NCBI GenBank assembly: GCA_943370215.1
Contig: CALRQC020000007.1
Coordinates: forward strand, 104,821 to 168,820
Direction of reading: 5' to 3'
From: Niveispirillum sp943370215
GTDB lineage: Bacteria; Pseudomonadota; Alphaproteobacteria; Azospirillales; Azospirillaceae
Length of the DNA: 64,000 nucleotides
Below are positions 26,140 through 34,318 of the stretch, in pieces (position 1 is the stretch's first letter; each line of letters starts with the position of its first letter). The translations under genes and the position numbers were made by a program. Under the pieces are notes generated by a model. The model saw only the letters and a list, made by a program, of their open reading frames with translations. It did no database searches and was not told where the DNA came from.

Positions 26140-27465
26140 TCAGGCTTCGCGGACGCGAATCTCATACTTGCGGATCTTGTCAAACAAGGTGGTCTTGGCA
26201 ATCGCCATGGCTTCCGCCGTCCGGGAAATATTGCCGTCATTACGCTTCAGCTCTTCCATGATGAGCCCGCGTTCAAAATGTTCGACGGCGGTTGACAGGG
26301 GCATACTCTCATTGCTCGCGTCATGGCCAGGGGCGCTCTTCAGGCCCAGCACATAGCGCTCTGCCTGGTTGCGCAATTCGCGCACATTGCCCGGCCAGTT
26401 ATGCGCCATCAGTTCCCGAATGACGCCATCACGGATGAGCGGCGGCGCGCGGTTGAGGCGCAAAGCGGCCTGACTGACGAAATAATCGAAAAGCAGCGGA
26501 ATATCCTCCCGGCGATTGCGCAGGGCCGGCAGGTCGATGGTGACGATATTCAGGCGGAAATGCAGATCGCTGCGGAATTTTCCCTGTTCGGAAAGTTCCA
26601 GCAGGTCGGCCTTGGTGGCAGCGATGACACGGAAATCCACCGGGATCAGCTTGTTGGAGCCTAGGCGTTCAACCACGCGTTCCTGCAGCACACGCAGGAA
26701 TTTCACCTGCATGGACATGGGCATGGACTCGATTTCATCCAGGAACAGGGTGCCGCCATTGGCATATTCGATCTTGCCGATCCGCTGTTTGGTCGCCCCG
26801 GAAAAGGCACCGGCCTCATGCCCGAAAATCTCGCTTTCAAACAGCGTTTCCGGCAGACCCCCGCAATTCAGGGCCACAAAGGGACCGGTGCGGCCGGACA
26901 GATCATGCAGACAGCGGGCAATCAGCTCCTTGCCGGTGCCCGTTTCCCCCAGGATCATCACTTCCGAAGGGACAGCGCCGACAGCCTCAACCAGCTCCCG
27001 CAGTTCCACAACGGCGGGGGAACGGCCGACGATCCGGTTTTCCAGGCCGCCCTTTGTGGCAAGCTGCCGGCGCAGGGAGCGGGTTTCCATCACCAGCCGG
27101 CGCTTTTCCAGCGCCCGTTGCACAACGCCGACAAATTGCTGCGAGGCAAAGGGCTTCTGGATGAAATCATAGGCGCCGTCGCGCATGGCCTGCACGGCTG
27201 TCGCCACATCCCCATGACCGGTAATCATGATCACCGGCAGGTCTGGATCGGCCTCGGTCAGTTTGGAGAGATAGGAGATGCCATCCATGCCCGGCAGACG
27301 GATGTCAGAGACAATGACGCCTGGATAATTCTTCGGGATGGTCCGCTTCGCCGTTTCGACGCTTTCAACGCCGATGGCCTTGATGCCCTCCAACCTCAGC
27401 GCCTGCAGGCAGCCCAGGCGCACATCCTCGTCATCCTCGATGACGATGACCTGGCTCTCATTCAT
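26140..27465 (-). CDS. Sigma-54-dependent response regulator (DctD/NtrC type)
   Basis: 441 residues from MNESQVIVIEDDED; the start overlaps the kinase stop by 8 nt. The receiver domain has the acidic pair near residue 11 and the phospho-acceptor Asp54 (VSDIRLPGMDG). The AAA+ domain has Walker A GETGTGKE (173-180) and a GAFSGA loop (219-224), a Ser variant of the sigma-54-contacting GAFTGA. The C-terminus carries a Fis-type HTH (NISRTAEAMAIAKTTLFDKI). Expected to bind the TCGG-N4-CCGA sites and activate the three local sigma-54 promoters when phosphorylated by the adjacent kinase. Confidence 0.92.
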   Translation of the reverse strand: MNESQVIVIEDDEDVRLGCLQALRLEGIKAIGVESVETAKRTIPKNYPGVIVSDIRLPGMDGISYLSKLTEADPDLPVIMITGHGDVATAVQAMRDGAYDFIQKPFASQQFVGVVQRALEKRRLVMETRSLRRQLATKGGLENRIVGRSPAVVELRELVEAVGAVPSEVMILGETGTGKELIARCLHDLSGRTGPFVALNCGGLPETLFESEIFGHEAGAFSGATKQRIGKIEYANGGTLFLDEIESMPMSMQVKFLRVLQERVVERLGSNKLIPVDFRVIAATKADLLELSEQGKFRSDLHFRLNIVTIDLPALRNRREDIPLLFDYFVSQAALRLNRAPPLIRDGVIRELMAHNWPGNVRELRNQAERYVLGLKSAPGHDASNESMPLSTAVEHFERGLIMEELKRNDGNISRTAEAMAIAKTTLFDKIRKYEIRVREA

Positions 27466-29344
27466 GGGGAAGCTCCTTGGTCGGGGCGGCCGGCAGCACA
27501 ATGCGGAACATGGCCCCGCCGCAATCGCGGTTTGCCGCCGTCAGGTCGCCGCCGAAACCTCTGATGATGTCTTGTGAAATGGCCAGGCCGAGGCCAAGCC
27601 CGCTGGTTTTCTTGGTCGTGAAGAAAGGCTCGAAAAGCCTCGCCAGCACTTCCGCACTCAGACCATGGCCATTATCGGTCACCTCGATAATGGCGCGATC
27701 CCCCTCCTGGAAAAAGGCGATGCCGACCTTGGGTTCGCCATTACCGCTCAACGCATCCATGGCGTTACTGATCAGGTTGACAAGCACCTGCTCCAGCCGC
27801 ACGCCATCGGCCATGGCCTGCACGGGGTGCGCCGGCTTCAGCAGCGCGACCTGGACATTTTCCTTCTTCAGGCGGTGGCCGAGCAGGGCGATGGCGCTTT
27901 CGACCGATAATTCCAGATTGACCGGCTCCACCTCGCCATCGGTACGACGGGCAAAGGACCGCAACTGCCCTGTCAGCACGCCCATGCGGCGGACCAGATC
28001 GCAGATGCGGCCAAGATTATGCTTCACCGTGCCCGTATCATTCAGTTCCAGAAAGCGGATGGCATTTTCCGACAGGGTGGACAGGGCCGCCAGCGGCTGG
28101 TTGATCTCATGCGCCAAGCCGGCCGAGAGCTGGCCGATCACCGCCAGATTTTCCGTGCGGATCAATTCATCCTGAAAGCTTTGCAGCTTGCGGGCCGCGG
28201 CGATCCGTTCGGCCACTTCGCGGCGCAGCTCTTCATTCGCTGCGTTCAATTGCCGATTACGATCCTCGAACCGGCCTTTGAGGTGTTCGTAAGCCTCTTG
28301 CAGCACCTTGCGGGCCAGCAGGCGTTCCTGGATCGTCAACCGGCGCTGATTGGCAAAGCGCATGATCAAGGCGGCGACCAGGATCAGCAGGGCAACGGTC
28401 AGCGCCGCTTCGGCCGCCCGGTATTTCACACTGGAATAATCGACCAGCACGGTCAGATCCATGCCAACCGGCGGCACATAGAGCGTATCGGCAAGATAGG
28501 ATCGTGTTTCCTGCCCGTCCCCCACCGTCACGAACAGGGTGCCATCAGCGTGGGGGGCCTGTGCCTGCCAGTCAAGGGCATCCATCACGTGGCTGTTATA
28601 TTGCTGCGTCTGGTTCAGTTCAGCGATCTTGGCGGCATCCAGCGGACCCAGGCTGTGATATTTCCATGCCGCCCGCGATGACAGGACGATGACGCGGTTC
28701 GCATCCGTCATGAACATCAACTGGTCCATGCCGTTCAGCCAGTCATGCTCCAACTGTTCCAGATCGAGTTTGACCGCGACCGTCCCGATCCGGACACCAT
28801 CGCGTTCCACCGCCGTGGCCAGAAAGTAACCCGGCGTATTGGCCGTGGTGCCGATGCCATAATATCCGGTGACGGAACCGGCCTTCGCATTCTGCACATA
28901 GGGCCGGTAGGAGATATTTCGGCCGACAGAGCTGCTTGAATCCGACCAGTTGCTGGAGGCGATCACCGTGCCGCCAGCATCAACCAGATAGACCTGCAAT
29001 GTTCCCGCCGCCATGTTCAGCGTAGCGAGGTATTGATTGATTTCGCTGACCTGCGCGCCCCGGTCGGCAGAGGCCAGGAAGGAACCCACCCGCTGATCCA
29101 TGGCCACGGTCAGCGGCAGGATGCCAAGCTTGTCAATCTCACGTTCAAATTTGGCAAAGGCGCGGTGCAACTGAGCATTGCTGGCCGCCATCAGATCATG
29201 GCGGCCGTCATGCTCGGCCCACAAATAGGTGGCGAAGAACCCCAGCAACATGGACAGCGCCACAGCCGCCACAAACAGCAGAAAGCTGCGGCGACGCTCC
29301 ATGCGCGTACAGTCCATATCAGTGAAAATATCGGGATCGAACAT
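27458..29344 (-). CDS. DctB-like membrane sensor histidine kinase
   Basis: About 628 residues from the ATG at 29344; ATGs at 29317 and 29302 and a longer frame to 29458 are possible. One membrane span (FLLFVAAVALSMLLGFFATYLW), a ~270-residue periplasmic double-Cache-like sensor, a second span (LTVALLILVAALIM), a coiled linker, the H-box AGLAHEINQPLAAL (His about 412), N-box VLVNLISNAMDA and G-boxes VTDNGHGL and GLGLGLAI. The HEINQPL form is typical of DctB. It probably senses C4-dicarboxylates or related hydroxy acids outside the cell. Confidence 0.88.
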   Translation of the reverse strand: MFDPDIFTDMDCTRMERRRSFLLFVAAVALSMLLGFFATYLWAEHDGRHDLMAASNAQLHRAFAKFEREIDKLGILPLTVAMDQRVGSFLASADRGAQVSEINQYLATLNMAAGTLQVYLVDAGGTVIASSNWSDSSSSVGRNISYRPYVQNAKAGSVTGYYGIGTTANTPGYFLATAVERDGVRIGTVAVKLDLEQLEHDWLNGMDQLMFMTDANRVIVLSSRAAWKYHSLGPLDAAKIAELNQTQQYNSHVMDALDWQAQAPHADGTLFVTVGDGQETRSYLADTLYVPPVGMDLTVLVDYSSVKYRAAEAALTVALLILVAALIMRFANQRRLTIQERLLARKVLQEAYEHLKGRFEDRNRQLNAANEELRREVAERIAAARKLQSFQDELIRTENLAVIGQLSAGLAHEINQPLAALSTLSENAIRFLELNDTGTVKHNLGRICDLVRRMGVLTGQLRSFARRTDGEVEPVNLELSVESAIALLGHRLKKENVQVALLKPAHPVQAMADGVRLEQVLVNLISNAMDALSGNGEPKVGIAFFQEGDRAIIEVTDNGHGLSAEVLARLFEPFFTTKKTSGLGLGLAISQDIIRGFGGDLTAANRDCGGAMFRIVLPAAPTKELPHE

Positions 29345-29649
29345 CCTGTCGCCTGCATGTCGACATGCGCCCTGGCATCGCCCCGCATAACGGCACGGCA
29401 CCTCACGCAGCAAAAAGCCGCTATCGCCAGCGTTCAAAGCAACCACGGCGCCAATCACCCCTCAATATCCCGTCAGAGTAAACTAGCATTTCGCCAAAGC
29501 TTGACGTTGACCCAGATCATGCGCCAGTCGGTTTGATGCGCTAACGTTGCACTTAACAAGCAACGCACAAAGCAAATGGCGGGCCAATGGACCTGTTGGT
29601 CGAAGGCTTCTGATTTCATTGCCCTTTTTCTCCATTGGCCCGCAGCCGC

Positions 29650-29742
29650 ATTCGGAAAACCGATGGGTGACGCAAGGCGCGTTCGGAAAACCGAACGCCC
29701 GCCGGCCCCCAGGGCCAGCGGTGGCGGGCGTCGGATATCCGA
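29650..29742. promoter_or_regulatory. Three enhancer palindromes TCGG-N4-CCGA
   Basis: Site 1 at 29650-29664 is ATTCGG-AAAA-CCGAT. Site 2 at 29679-29698 has 8-bp arms, GCGTTCGG-AAAA-CCGAACGC. Site 3 at 29731-29742 is TCGG-ATAT-CCGA. Centres 1 and 2 are 31 bp apart (about three helical turns). They lie about 130-210 bp upstream of the sigma-54 promoter at 29853, as expected for an NtrC-class activator array. Confidence 0.7.
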
Positions 29743-29852
29743 ACAGGGATCAGGGAAATGCGCGGGGAAGCGAACAGCGGCCTGTCCATGCCCCGGGCCA
29801 AGCCGGCAGAAAACCCCGCAAATTCAAGCAGATCATCGTCTCCCCCTTTCCC

Positions 29853-29867
29853 TGGCACGCCCCTTGC
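29853..29867 (+). promoter_or_regulatory. Sigma-54 promoter of the Fe-S/flavoprotein/NuoF operon
   Basis: TGGCACG-CCCC-TTGC, a perfect consensus -24/-12 element 43 nt before the first ATG. Predicted start about 29878. Confidence 0.9.
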
Positions 29868-29910
29868 GCAGGAACTGACAGCAGCACAGGGCGGCAGAGG
29901 AGAGACGCCG

Positions 29911-30543
29911 ATGGGTGAGATCATTCATTTGACGATTGATGGGCGGGATGTGGCTGTGGAAGCCCCCGCCTCCATCCTGCAGGCGGCGCTGGCCGACGGT
30001 GCAGCCTTGACCGCCAATGTCGGCTGCATGGGACAGGGTGTCTGTGGGGCCTGCCGATGCCTGGTCCGCCGTGACGGCGAACGGCAGATCGCCACGGCCC
30101 TTGCCTGCGAAACCAGGGCGGAGGCCGCCATGCAGGTCAGCTTCATCGATTATTTCACCCCCGATAAGCCCCATCGCTATGACATCGCGGCCATCCGCGA
30201 TCTCTGGCAATTGTCGGATGCGGTGGATACCTGTTTCCCCGAAGCCGCCCATTGTCGCCATTGCAGCGGTTGCGACCGCGCCTGCCCGAAAGGACTGTCG
30301 GTACAGCAGGGGGTGGCGCTGTCGGTCGCGGGGGATTTCGCGGCCGCCGCCGCCATCTTCGAACAATGCGTCATGTGCAATCTGTGCACCCTCGCCTGCC
30401 CGGAACGGATCTGGCCCAACCATCTGGGGCAGATGGTGCGCCGGGCCATCGCGGCGCTGACCCTGCGCCCCTCCGACCTGATCCGGCGCCTGAACGAAAT
30501 CGAGCGCGACGTGATGACACCCGACCAAACGGAAAGGGCGTGA
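29911..30543 (+). CDS. Iron-sulfur protein with one [2Fe-2S] and two [4Fe-4S] sites (FrdB-like)
   Basis: 210 residues from MGEIIHL, with AGAGGAGAG upstream. An N-terminal ferredoxin domain has Cys39, 45, 48 and 66. Two CxxCxxCxxxCP motifs follow at Cys115-118-121-125 (ending CPKGL) and Cys153-156-159-163. The overall plan, [2Fe-2S] plus helical [4Fe-4S] domain, is that of succinate dehydrogenase/fumarate reductase Fe-S subunits, but two full four-Cys motifs replace the usual [4Fe-4S]/[3Fe-4S] pair. It would wire the NuoF-like subunit to the flavoprotein encoded next. The stop overlaps the next ATG (TGATG). Confidence 0.8.
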   Translation: MGEIIHLTIDGRDVAVEAPASILQAALADGAALTANVGCMGQGVCGACRCLVRRDGERQIATALACETRAEAAMQVSFIDYFTPDKPHRYDIAAIRDLWQLSDAVDTCFPEAAHCRHCSGCDRACPKGLSVQQGVALSVAGDFAAAAAIFEQCVMCNLCTLACPERIWPNHLGQMVRRAIAALTLRPSDLIRRLNEIERDVMTPDQTERA

Positions 30544-32183
30544 TGGCCATGAACACGGACCCAATGACGGCCATTCCTTTCAGCACCGCCCTTCAAGCCG
30601 GGCTAACCGCACCGGGGCAGCCGATGCGGCGGTCGGATTGCACCCCGCAGACGCTGCTGGAACGGTTCCATCCCGATTATGGGGCGCAGGCCACCTGTCG
30701 CCTGACGGTGGGCCCCAGCAAGGGCGCGCGGTGCCATCCGGTGCTTGCCCGCATCATCCAGGGCAATGCGCTGATCGGCGATGTCGATCTGGCCGCCATT
30801 GCGCCGGTCACAACGGACATTCTCGTCATCGGTGGCGGCGGGGCCGGCGTTGCGGCGGCCCTTGCCGCCCGGGAAGCCGGTGCCGACGTCATCCTGGCAG
30901 CCAAATTGCGGGTCGGTGACAGCAACACGGTAATGGCGGAGGGCGGCATACAGGCAGCCGTCGGTGACGATGACAGCCTGCAGCGGCATTATGACGACAC
31001 CCTGAAGGGCGGCCACAATGCGGCCGATCCGGCGCTGGTGGAACGGCTGGTCGGCAAGGCACCGGCAATCATCCGTTGGCTCATCCAAATGGGGATGCAT
31101 TTCGATCTGGCGGATGGCCCGACACCCGGCGCGCGGCTGCTGCGCAAGCGGGCCGGCGGCACCACGGCAGCCCGTATCCTCAGCTATCGGGACTTTACCG
31201 GCCTGGAAATGATGCGGGTGCTGCGCGAAGCGGTCGAGCTTGATCGCGGCGTGACCATTCTCAACCGTCACCCGGCGGTGGAACTGCTGTCCAACGACCA
31301 TGGGCACTGTGCCGGTGCCGTGCTGTATGATCTTGAACATGCCGCCTTGCGCATCATCCGCGCACGCGCCGTCATTCTGGCGACCGGCGGTGCCGGCCGC
31401 CTGCACCTGCAGGGCTTTGCCACCTCCAACCATTATGGTGCCACGGCGGATGGTCTGGCGCTGGCCTATCGGATCGGTGCCAGGGTACGGGACATGGATT
31501 CCTTCCAGTTCCATCCGACCGGCATAGCCTGGCCGCAGCATCTGGCCGGCGGTTTGATTTCAGAGGCCGTCCGCTCCCTGGGGGCAAAGCTGATCAACGG
31601 TCTTGGGGAACGGTTCATTGATGAGCTGGCCCCCCGCGACGTGGTGACTGCCGCCATCCTGCGTGAATGCGCCGAAGGCCGGGGCGTGGAGCGCGACGGG
31701 CAGGTGGGCATCCTGCTCGATACGCCCGGCCTGCTGGCGGAAAAGCCGGACCTTCTGTCCCGGCAGCTTGTCTCCCTGGCGCATCTGGCCGATCGCTGCG
31801 GCATTGATCCACGGCGGGAGCCGTTGCTGATCCGCCCGACGCTGCATTACCAGAATGGCGGGGTGGAGATCGATCGGCACGGGGCGACGGCGGTGCCCGG
31901 TCTCTATTGCGCCGGCGAGGTGGCGGGCGGCATCCATGGCCGCAACCGGCTGATGGGCAATGCCCTGCTCGACATCCTGGTCTTCGGCCAGGAGGCGGGA
32001 AAGGCCGCCGCCACGCTGGCGGGAACGCCGCTCACCGGCAGGGTCGGGCTGGAACATGTGCGGGACTGGCAGCGGCAACTGACCTATGCCGGCATGATCG
32101 ACGGGCCACGCTCGCCCCTGCTCTATCCGGCATACGGAAATTTCGACCTTCGGGCCCACATGGCCACGGCGCGGAAAGGCTGA
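30543..32183 (+). CDS. Fumarate reductase/succinate dehydrogenase-family flavoprotein
   Basis: 546 residues from the ATG at 30543, coupled to the Fe-S gene. A ~90-residue N-terminal extension precedes the FAD motif VIGGGGAGVAAALAARE. Active-site landmarks of the SdhA/FrdA/NadB family are present with matching spacing: HPTGI (about 323), PRDVV carrying the proton-shuttle Arg (about 364), HYQNGG (about 433) and NRLMGNAL (about 468). GEVAGGIHGRNR closes the FAD site. No membrane-anchor genes follow; a NuoF-like gene does. Fumarate reduction with NADH is the simplest reading; aspartate oxidase or another enoate reductase cannot be excluded. Confidence 0.85.
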   Translation: MAMNTDPMTAIPFSTALQAGLTAPGQPMRRSDCTPQTLLERFHPDYGAQATCRLTVGPSKGARCHPVLARIIQGNALIGDVDLAAIAPVTTDILVIGGGGAGVAAALAAREAGADVILAAKLRVGDSNTVMAEGGIQAAVGDDDSLQRHYDDTLKGGHNAADPALVERLVGKAPAIIRWLIQMGMHFDLADGPTPGARLLRKRAGGTTAARILSYRDFTGLEMMRVLREAVELDRGVTILNRHPAVELLSNDHGHCAGAVLYDLEHAALRIIRARAVILATGGAGRLHLQGFATSNHYGATADGLALAYRIGARVRDMDSFQFHPTGIAWPQHLAGGLISEAVRSLGAKLINGLGERFIDELAPRDVVTAAILRECAEGRGVERDGQVGILLDTPGLLAEKPDLLSRQLVSLAHLADRCGIDPRREPLLIRPTLHYQNGGVEIDRHGATAVPGLYCAGEVAGGIHGRNRLMGNALLDILVFGQEAGKAAATLAGTPLTGRVGLEHVRDWQRQLTYAGMIDGPRSPLLYPAYGNFDLRAHMATARKG

Positions 32184-32188
32184 CCATC

Positions 32189-33445
32189 ATGCAACCGGTA
32201 AATCATGTACTGCTGCATCCCGCAATCCAGGTGGGGGCCGATCTGAACCGCTGGCGCCATGCGGGCGGTGGCGTCGGCCTGATCAAGGCCGCCGGCCAGC
32301 CCGCCGCCATCATCCCCACACTGGAAGCAGCCGACCTGCGCGGCATGGGGGGCGCCGGCTTCCCGACCTGGCGAAAATGGGCGGCAGCCGCCGCCATGCA
32401 GGGCGAAACGAAATATGTCGTCTGCAACGGCAATGAGGATGAGCCCGGCACCTTCAAGGATCGCCACCTGTTGCGCTGGACCCCGCATCAGGTCATCGAA
32501 GGCGCGCTGATCGCCGCCATCGCCATCCAGGCCAGCCGCGTCATCTTCTATGTCAACCCGCACCAGACCGACAGCATCGCCGAAATGCGGACTGCCGCGG
32601 CGCAATGGCAGGACAGCGATCTTCTGACAGGCCTTGAAACGGTCATCGGGCAGCCGGTCCGGCTGGAGGTGATCGCCAGTTCCGGCCGGTATATTGGCGG
32701 GGAAGAAACGGCGGTCGTATCCTGGTTGAACCAGCGCTTCCCCTTCCCCAGCCGCAAACCGCCCTTTCCCTTTGAAAAAGGGGTGGAGGGCCAGCCAACC
32801 CTGATCAACAACACCGAAACACTGGCCAATGTGCCGCATATCCTGAACAACGGCGCGGACTGGTACCGCGCCCTGGGCCGGGGCGACGCGTGCGGGACCA
32901 AGCTTTATTCGCTTTCCGGCGATGTGTTGAATCCGGGGCTGTATGAATTGCCGATGGGAACCAGCCTGCGGGATCTGGTCTTCACCCATGGCGGCGGGAT
33001 GCTGGATGGGCGTGCCTTCAAGGCCGTGTTCACCGGGGGCCCCTCCAACACGCTGCTGACGGCACGCGACCTTGATGTGGCGCTGGATTTCGATTCGGTG
33101 CGCGCGCGGCAATCCCGCCTTGGCACCGGCGCCATGATCGTGATGTCGGAAGGTACCAGCATCGTCCGCAAGGTCGCCGACTATGTCGAGTTCTTCGCCA
33201 ATGGTTCCTGCGGCCAGTGCCCCTCCTGCACGTGCGGCACGTTCCAGATGGCCCGGCTGTTGGACCGGATCGCTACCGGCCGGGGCACCGCCGCCGATGT
33301 CGGCGCGCTTGATCATCTCTGCGCCATTCTGCCGGGCAGCGGCCGCTGCGCGTTGATTGACGGGGCGGTGACGGTCGTGAAAAGCGCGCTGCACAGCTTT
33401 CCCGAAGAATATCCCCAACCGGCAGCCGCAACAGCCGACCATTGA
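32189..33445 (+). CDS. NuoF-like NADH-binding FMN/[4Fe-4S] subunit
   Basis: 418 residues from MQPVNHVLL, 5 nt after the flavoprotein stop. FMN/NADH fold motifs: GMGGAGFPTWRKW, CNGNEDEPGTFKDRH, YIGGEETA and NNTETLANVPHI. The C-terminal [4Fe-4S] motif is SCGQCPSC (Cys about 341, 344, 347) plus a distal Cys in GSGRCAL. This is the electron-input module of complex I and NAD-linked hydrogenases/formate dehydrogenases. No other nuo genes lie nearby, so it probably feeds NADH electrons through the Fe-S protein to the FrdA-like subunit, or the reverse. Confidence 0.88.
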   Translation: MQPVNHVLLHPAIQVGADLNRWRHAGGGVGLIKAAGQPAAIIPTLEAADLRGMGGAGFPTWRKWAAAAAMQGETKYVVCNGNEDEPGTFKDRHLLRWTPHQVIEGALIAAIAIQASRVIFYVNPHQTDSIAEMRTAAAQWQDSDLLTGLETVIGQPVRLEVIASSGRYIGGEETAVVSWLNQRFPFPSRKPPFPFEKGVEGQPTLINNTETLANVPHILNNGADWYRALGRGDACGTKLYSLSGDVLNPGLYELPMGTSLRDLVFTHGGGMLDGRAFKAVFTGGPSNTLLTARDLDVALDFDSVRARQSRLGTGAMIVMSEGTSIVRKVADYVEFFANGSCGQCPSCTCGTFQMARLLDRIATGRGTAADVGALDHLCAILPGSGRCALIDGAVTVVKSALHSFPEEYPQPAAATADH

Positions 33446-33471
33446 TCACAATTGGTCCTACCAAATATGAT
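33442..33471 (+). promoter_or_regulatory. Sigma-70-type promoter of the GntR-lldD operon
   Basis: TTGATC, an 18-nt spacer and TATGAT. The first GntR operator lies exactly in the spacer, so repressor binding would block RNA polymerase. Confidence 0.55.
33452..33464. promoter_or_regulatory. FadR/LldR-type operator O1
   Basis: TTGGTCCTACCAA, matching the FadR-subfamily consensus TnGTnnnACnA, located between the -35 and -10 elements. Confidence 0.8.
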
Positions 33472-33536
33472 CGTATCGTGATGAAAGCCCAGAGCATGGC
33501 TGATTATCGCGGAATATATTGCAAATTCCCCTGACT

Positions 33537-33549
33537 TTGGTATGACCAA
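33537..33549. promoter_or_regulatory. FadR/LldR-type operator O2
   Basis: TTGGTATGACCAA, same consensus, with its centre 85 bp from O1 (about eight helical turns) and just before the regulator's ribosome binding site. The spacing allows looping as in the E. coli lld promoter. Confidence 0.8.
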
Positions 33550-33565
33550 TATCAGGAGAAGCCCA

Positions 33566-34318
33566 ATGCCCCCCCTGACAGATCAGATCAAGGCCCTTAT
33601 TTCCGCCCGCCAACTGGCGCCGGGGGCACGGCTGCCGCCGGAACGAACCCTGGCTGCGGAGCTGGGTGTATCCCGGTCCCGGCTGCGGGAAGCGATGCAG
33701 CAACTGATCAGCCGCGGCCTGATCGTCAGCCGCCGGGGCGGCGGGAATTTCGTCGCCCCGGGCAGCGCGGAACTGGCGCTGGAACAGGCGATGCAGCCGC
33801 TGCAGCCGCTCGCTCAGACAGAGGGCGGCTACTGGCAGGATGTCATGGAAATCCGCAAGTCGCTGGAGGCAGATGCCGCCCATCACGCGGCCCTGCGCGC
33901 CGATGATCTGGACAGGCAGCGCCTGAAGGCGGCCCTGCTGGCGGTCTGTGCCGGTGCTGCCGATCCGGATACCCAATCACGCGCGGATGCCGCCTTTCAC
34001 ATGGCGATTGCCGAAGCGTCGCATAACCTTGTGCTGCGGCAGGTGATTTCCGGGCTGTTCGACCTGATGCGGGTCAGCATTGCCGAAAGCCTTAGCAAGC
34101 TGCATCTGCTGCCCGATACGGCGGAGAAACTGAACCACCAGCACCAGGCCATTGCCGAGGCGATCCTGGCCGGACGGGCCGATGAGGCACGCCAGGCCGC
34201 GACAGATCATCTCAGCTTCGTGGAAGACAGCCTGCGTCGCATCGAAGAGGAAACCGCGCGGGCACGCCGGGCCGGGGCCTTGCGCAACAAGCCATCCCAG
34301 GGGGAGATGTCAGCATGA
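33566..34318 (+). CDS. lldR: GntR-family (FadR subfamily) regulator, LldR-like
   Basis: 250 residues from MPPLTDQ, with AGGAG upstream; a start 8 codons earlier would put the ribosome binding site inside the gene. N-terminal winged HTH (PPERTLAAELGVSRSRLREA) and a C-terminal FCD all-helical effector domain (DVMEIRKSLEADAA, and AFHMAIAEASHN with metal-binding His). ATGA-coupled to L-lactate dehydrogenase and flanked by two FadR-type operators, so it is the likely lactate-responsive autoregulator. Confidence 0.85.
   Translation: MPPLTDQIKALISARQLAPGARLPPERTLAAELGVSRSRLREAMQQLISRGLIVSRRGGGNFVAPGSAELALEQAMQPLQPLAQTEGGYWQDVMEIRKSLEADAAHHAALRADDLDRQRLKAALLAVCAGAADPDTQSRADAAFHMAIAEASHNLVLRQVISGLFDLMRVSIAESLSKLHLLPDTAEKLNHQHQAIAEAILAGRADEARQAATDHLSFVEDSLRRIEEETARARRAGALRNKPSQGEMSA

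Larger units (their letters stand above)
29345..29910. other. 566-bp divergent control region
   Basis: Separates the kinase operon from the Fe-S/flavoprotein operon. Besides the sites listed separately it has a 14-bp perfect palindrome GCATGTCGACATGC at 29355-29368, close to the kinase start and a candidate for autoregulation. No protein-coding frame is supported. Confidence 0.7.

Noticed and set aside
30543..32183. L-aspartate oxidase (nadB)
   Set aside because: The family fits in part, but the operon lacks nadA/nadC and couples to Fe-S and NuoF-like genes, which favours a fumarate reductase-type enzyme. Kept as a minor alternative.
29911..33445. Part of a complex I (nuo) operon
   Set aside because: Only a NuoF-like gene is present; the partner is an FrdA-family flavoprotein and no other nuo subunits are nearby.
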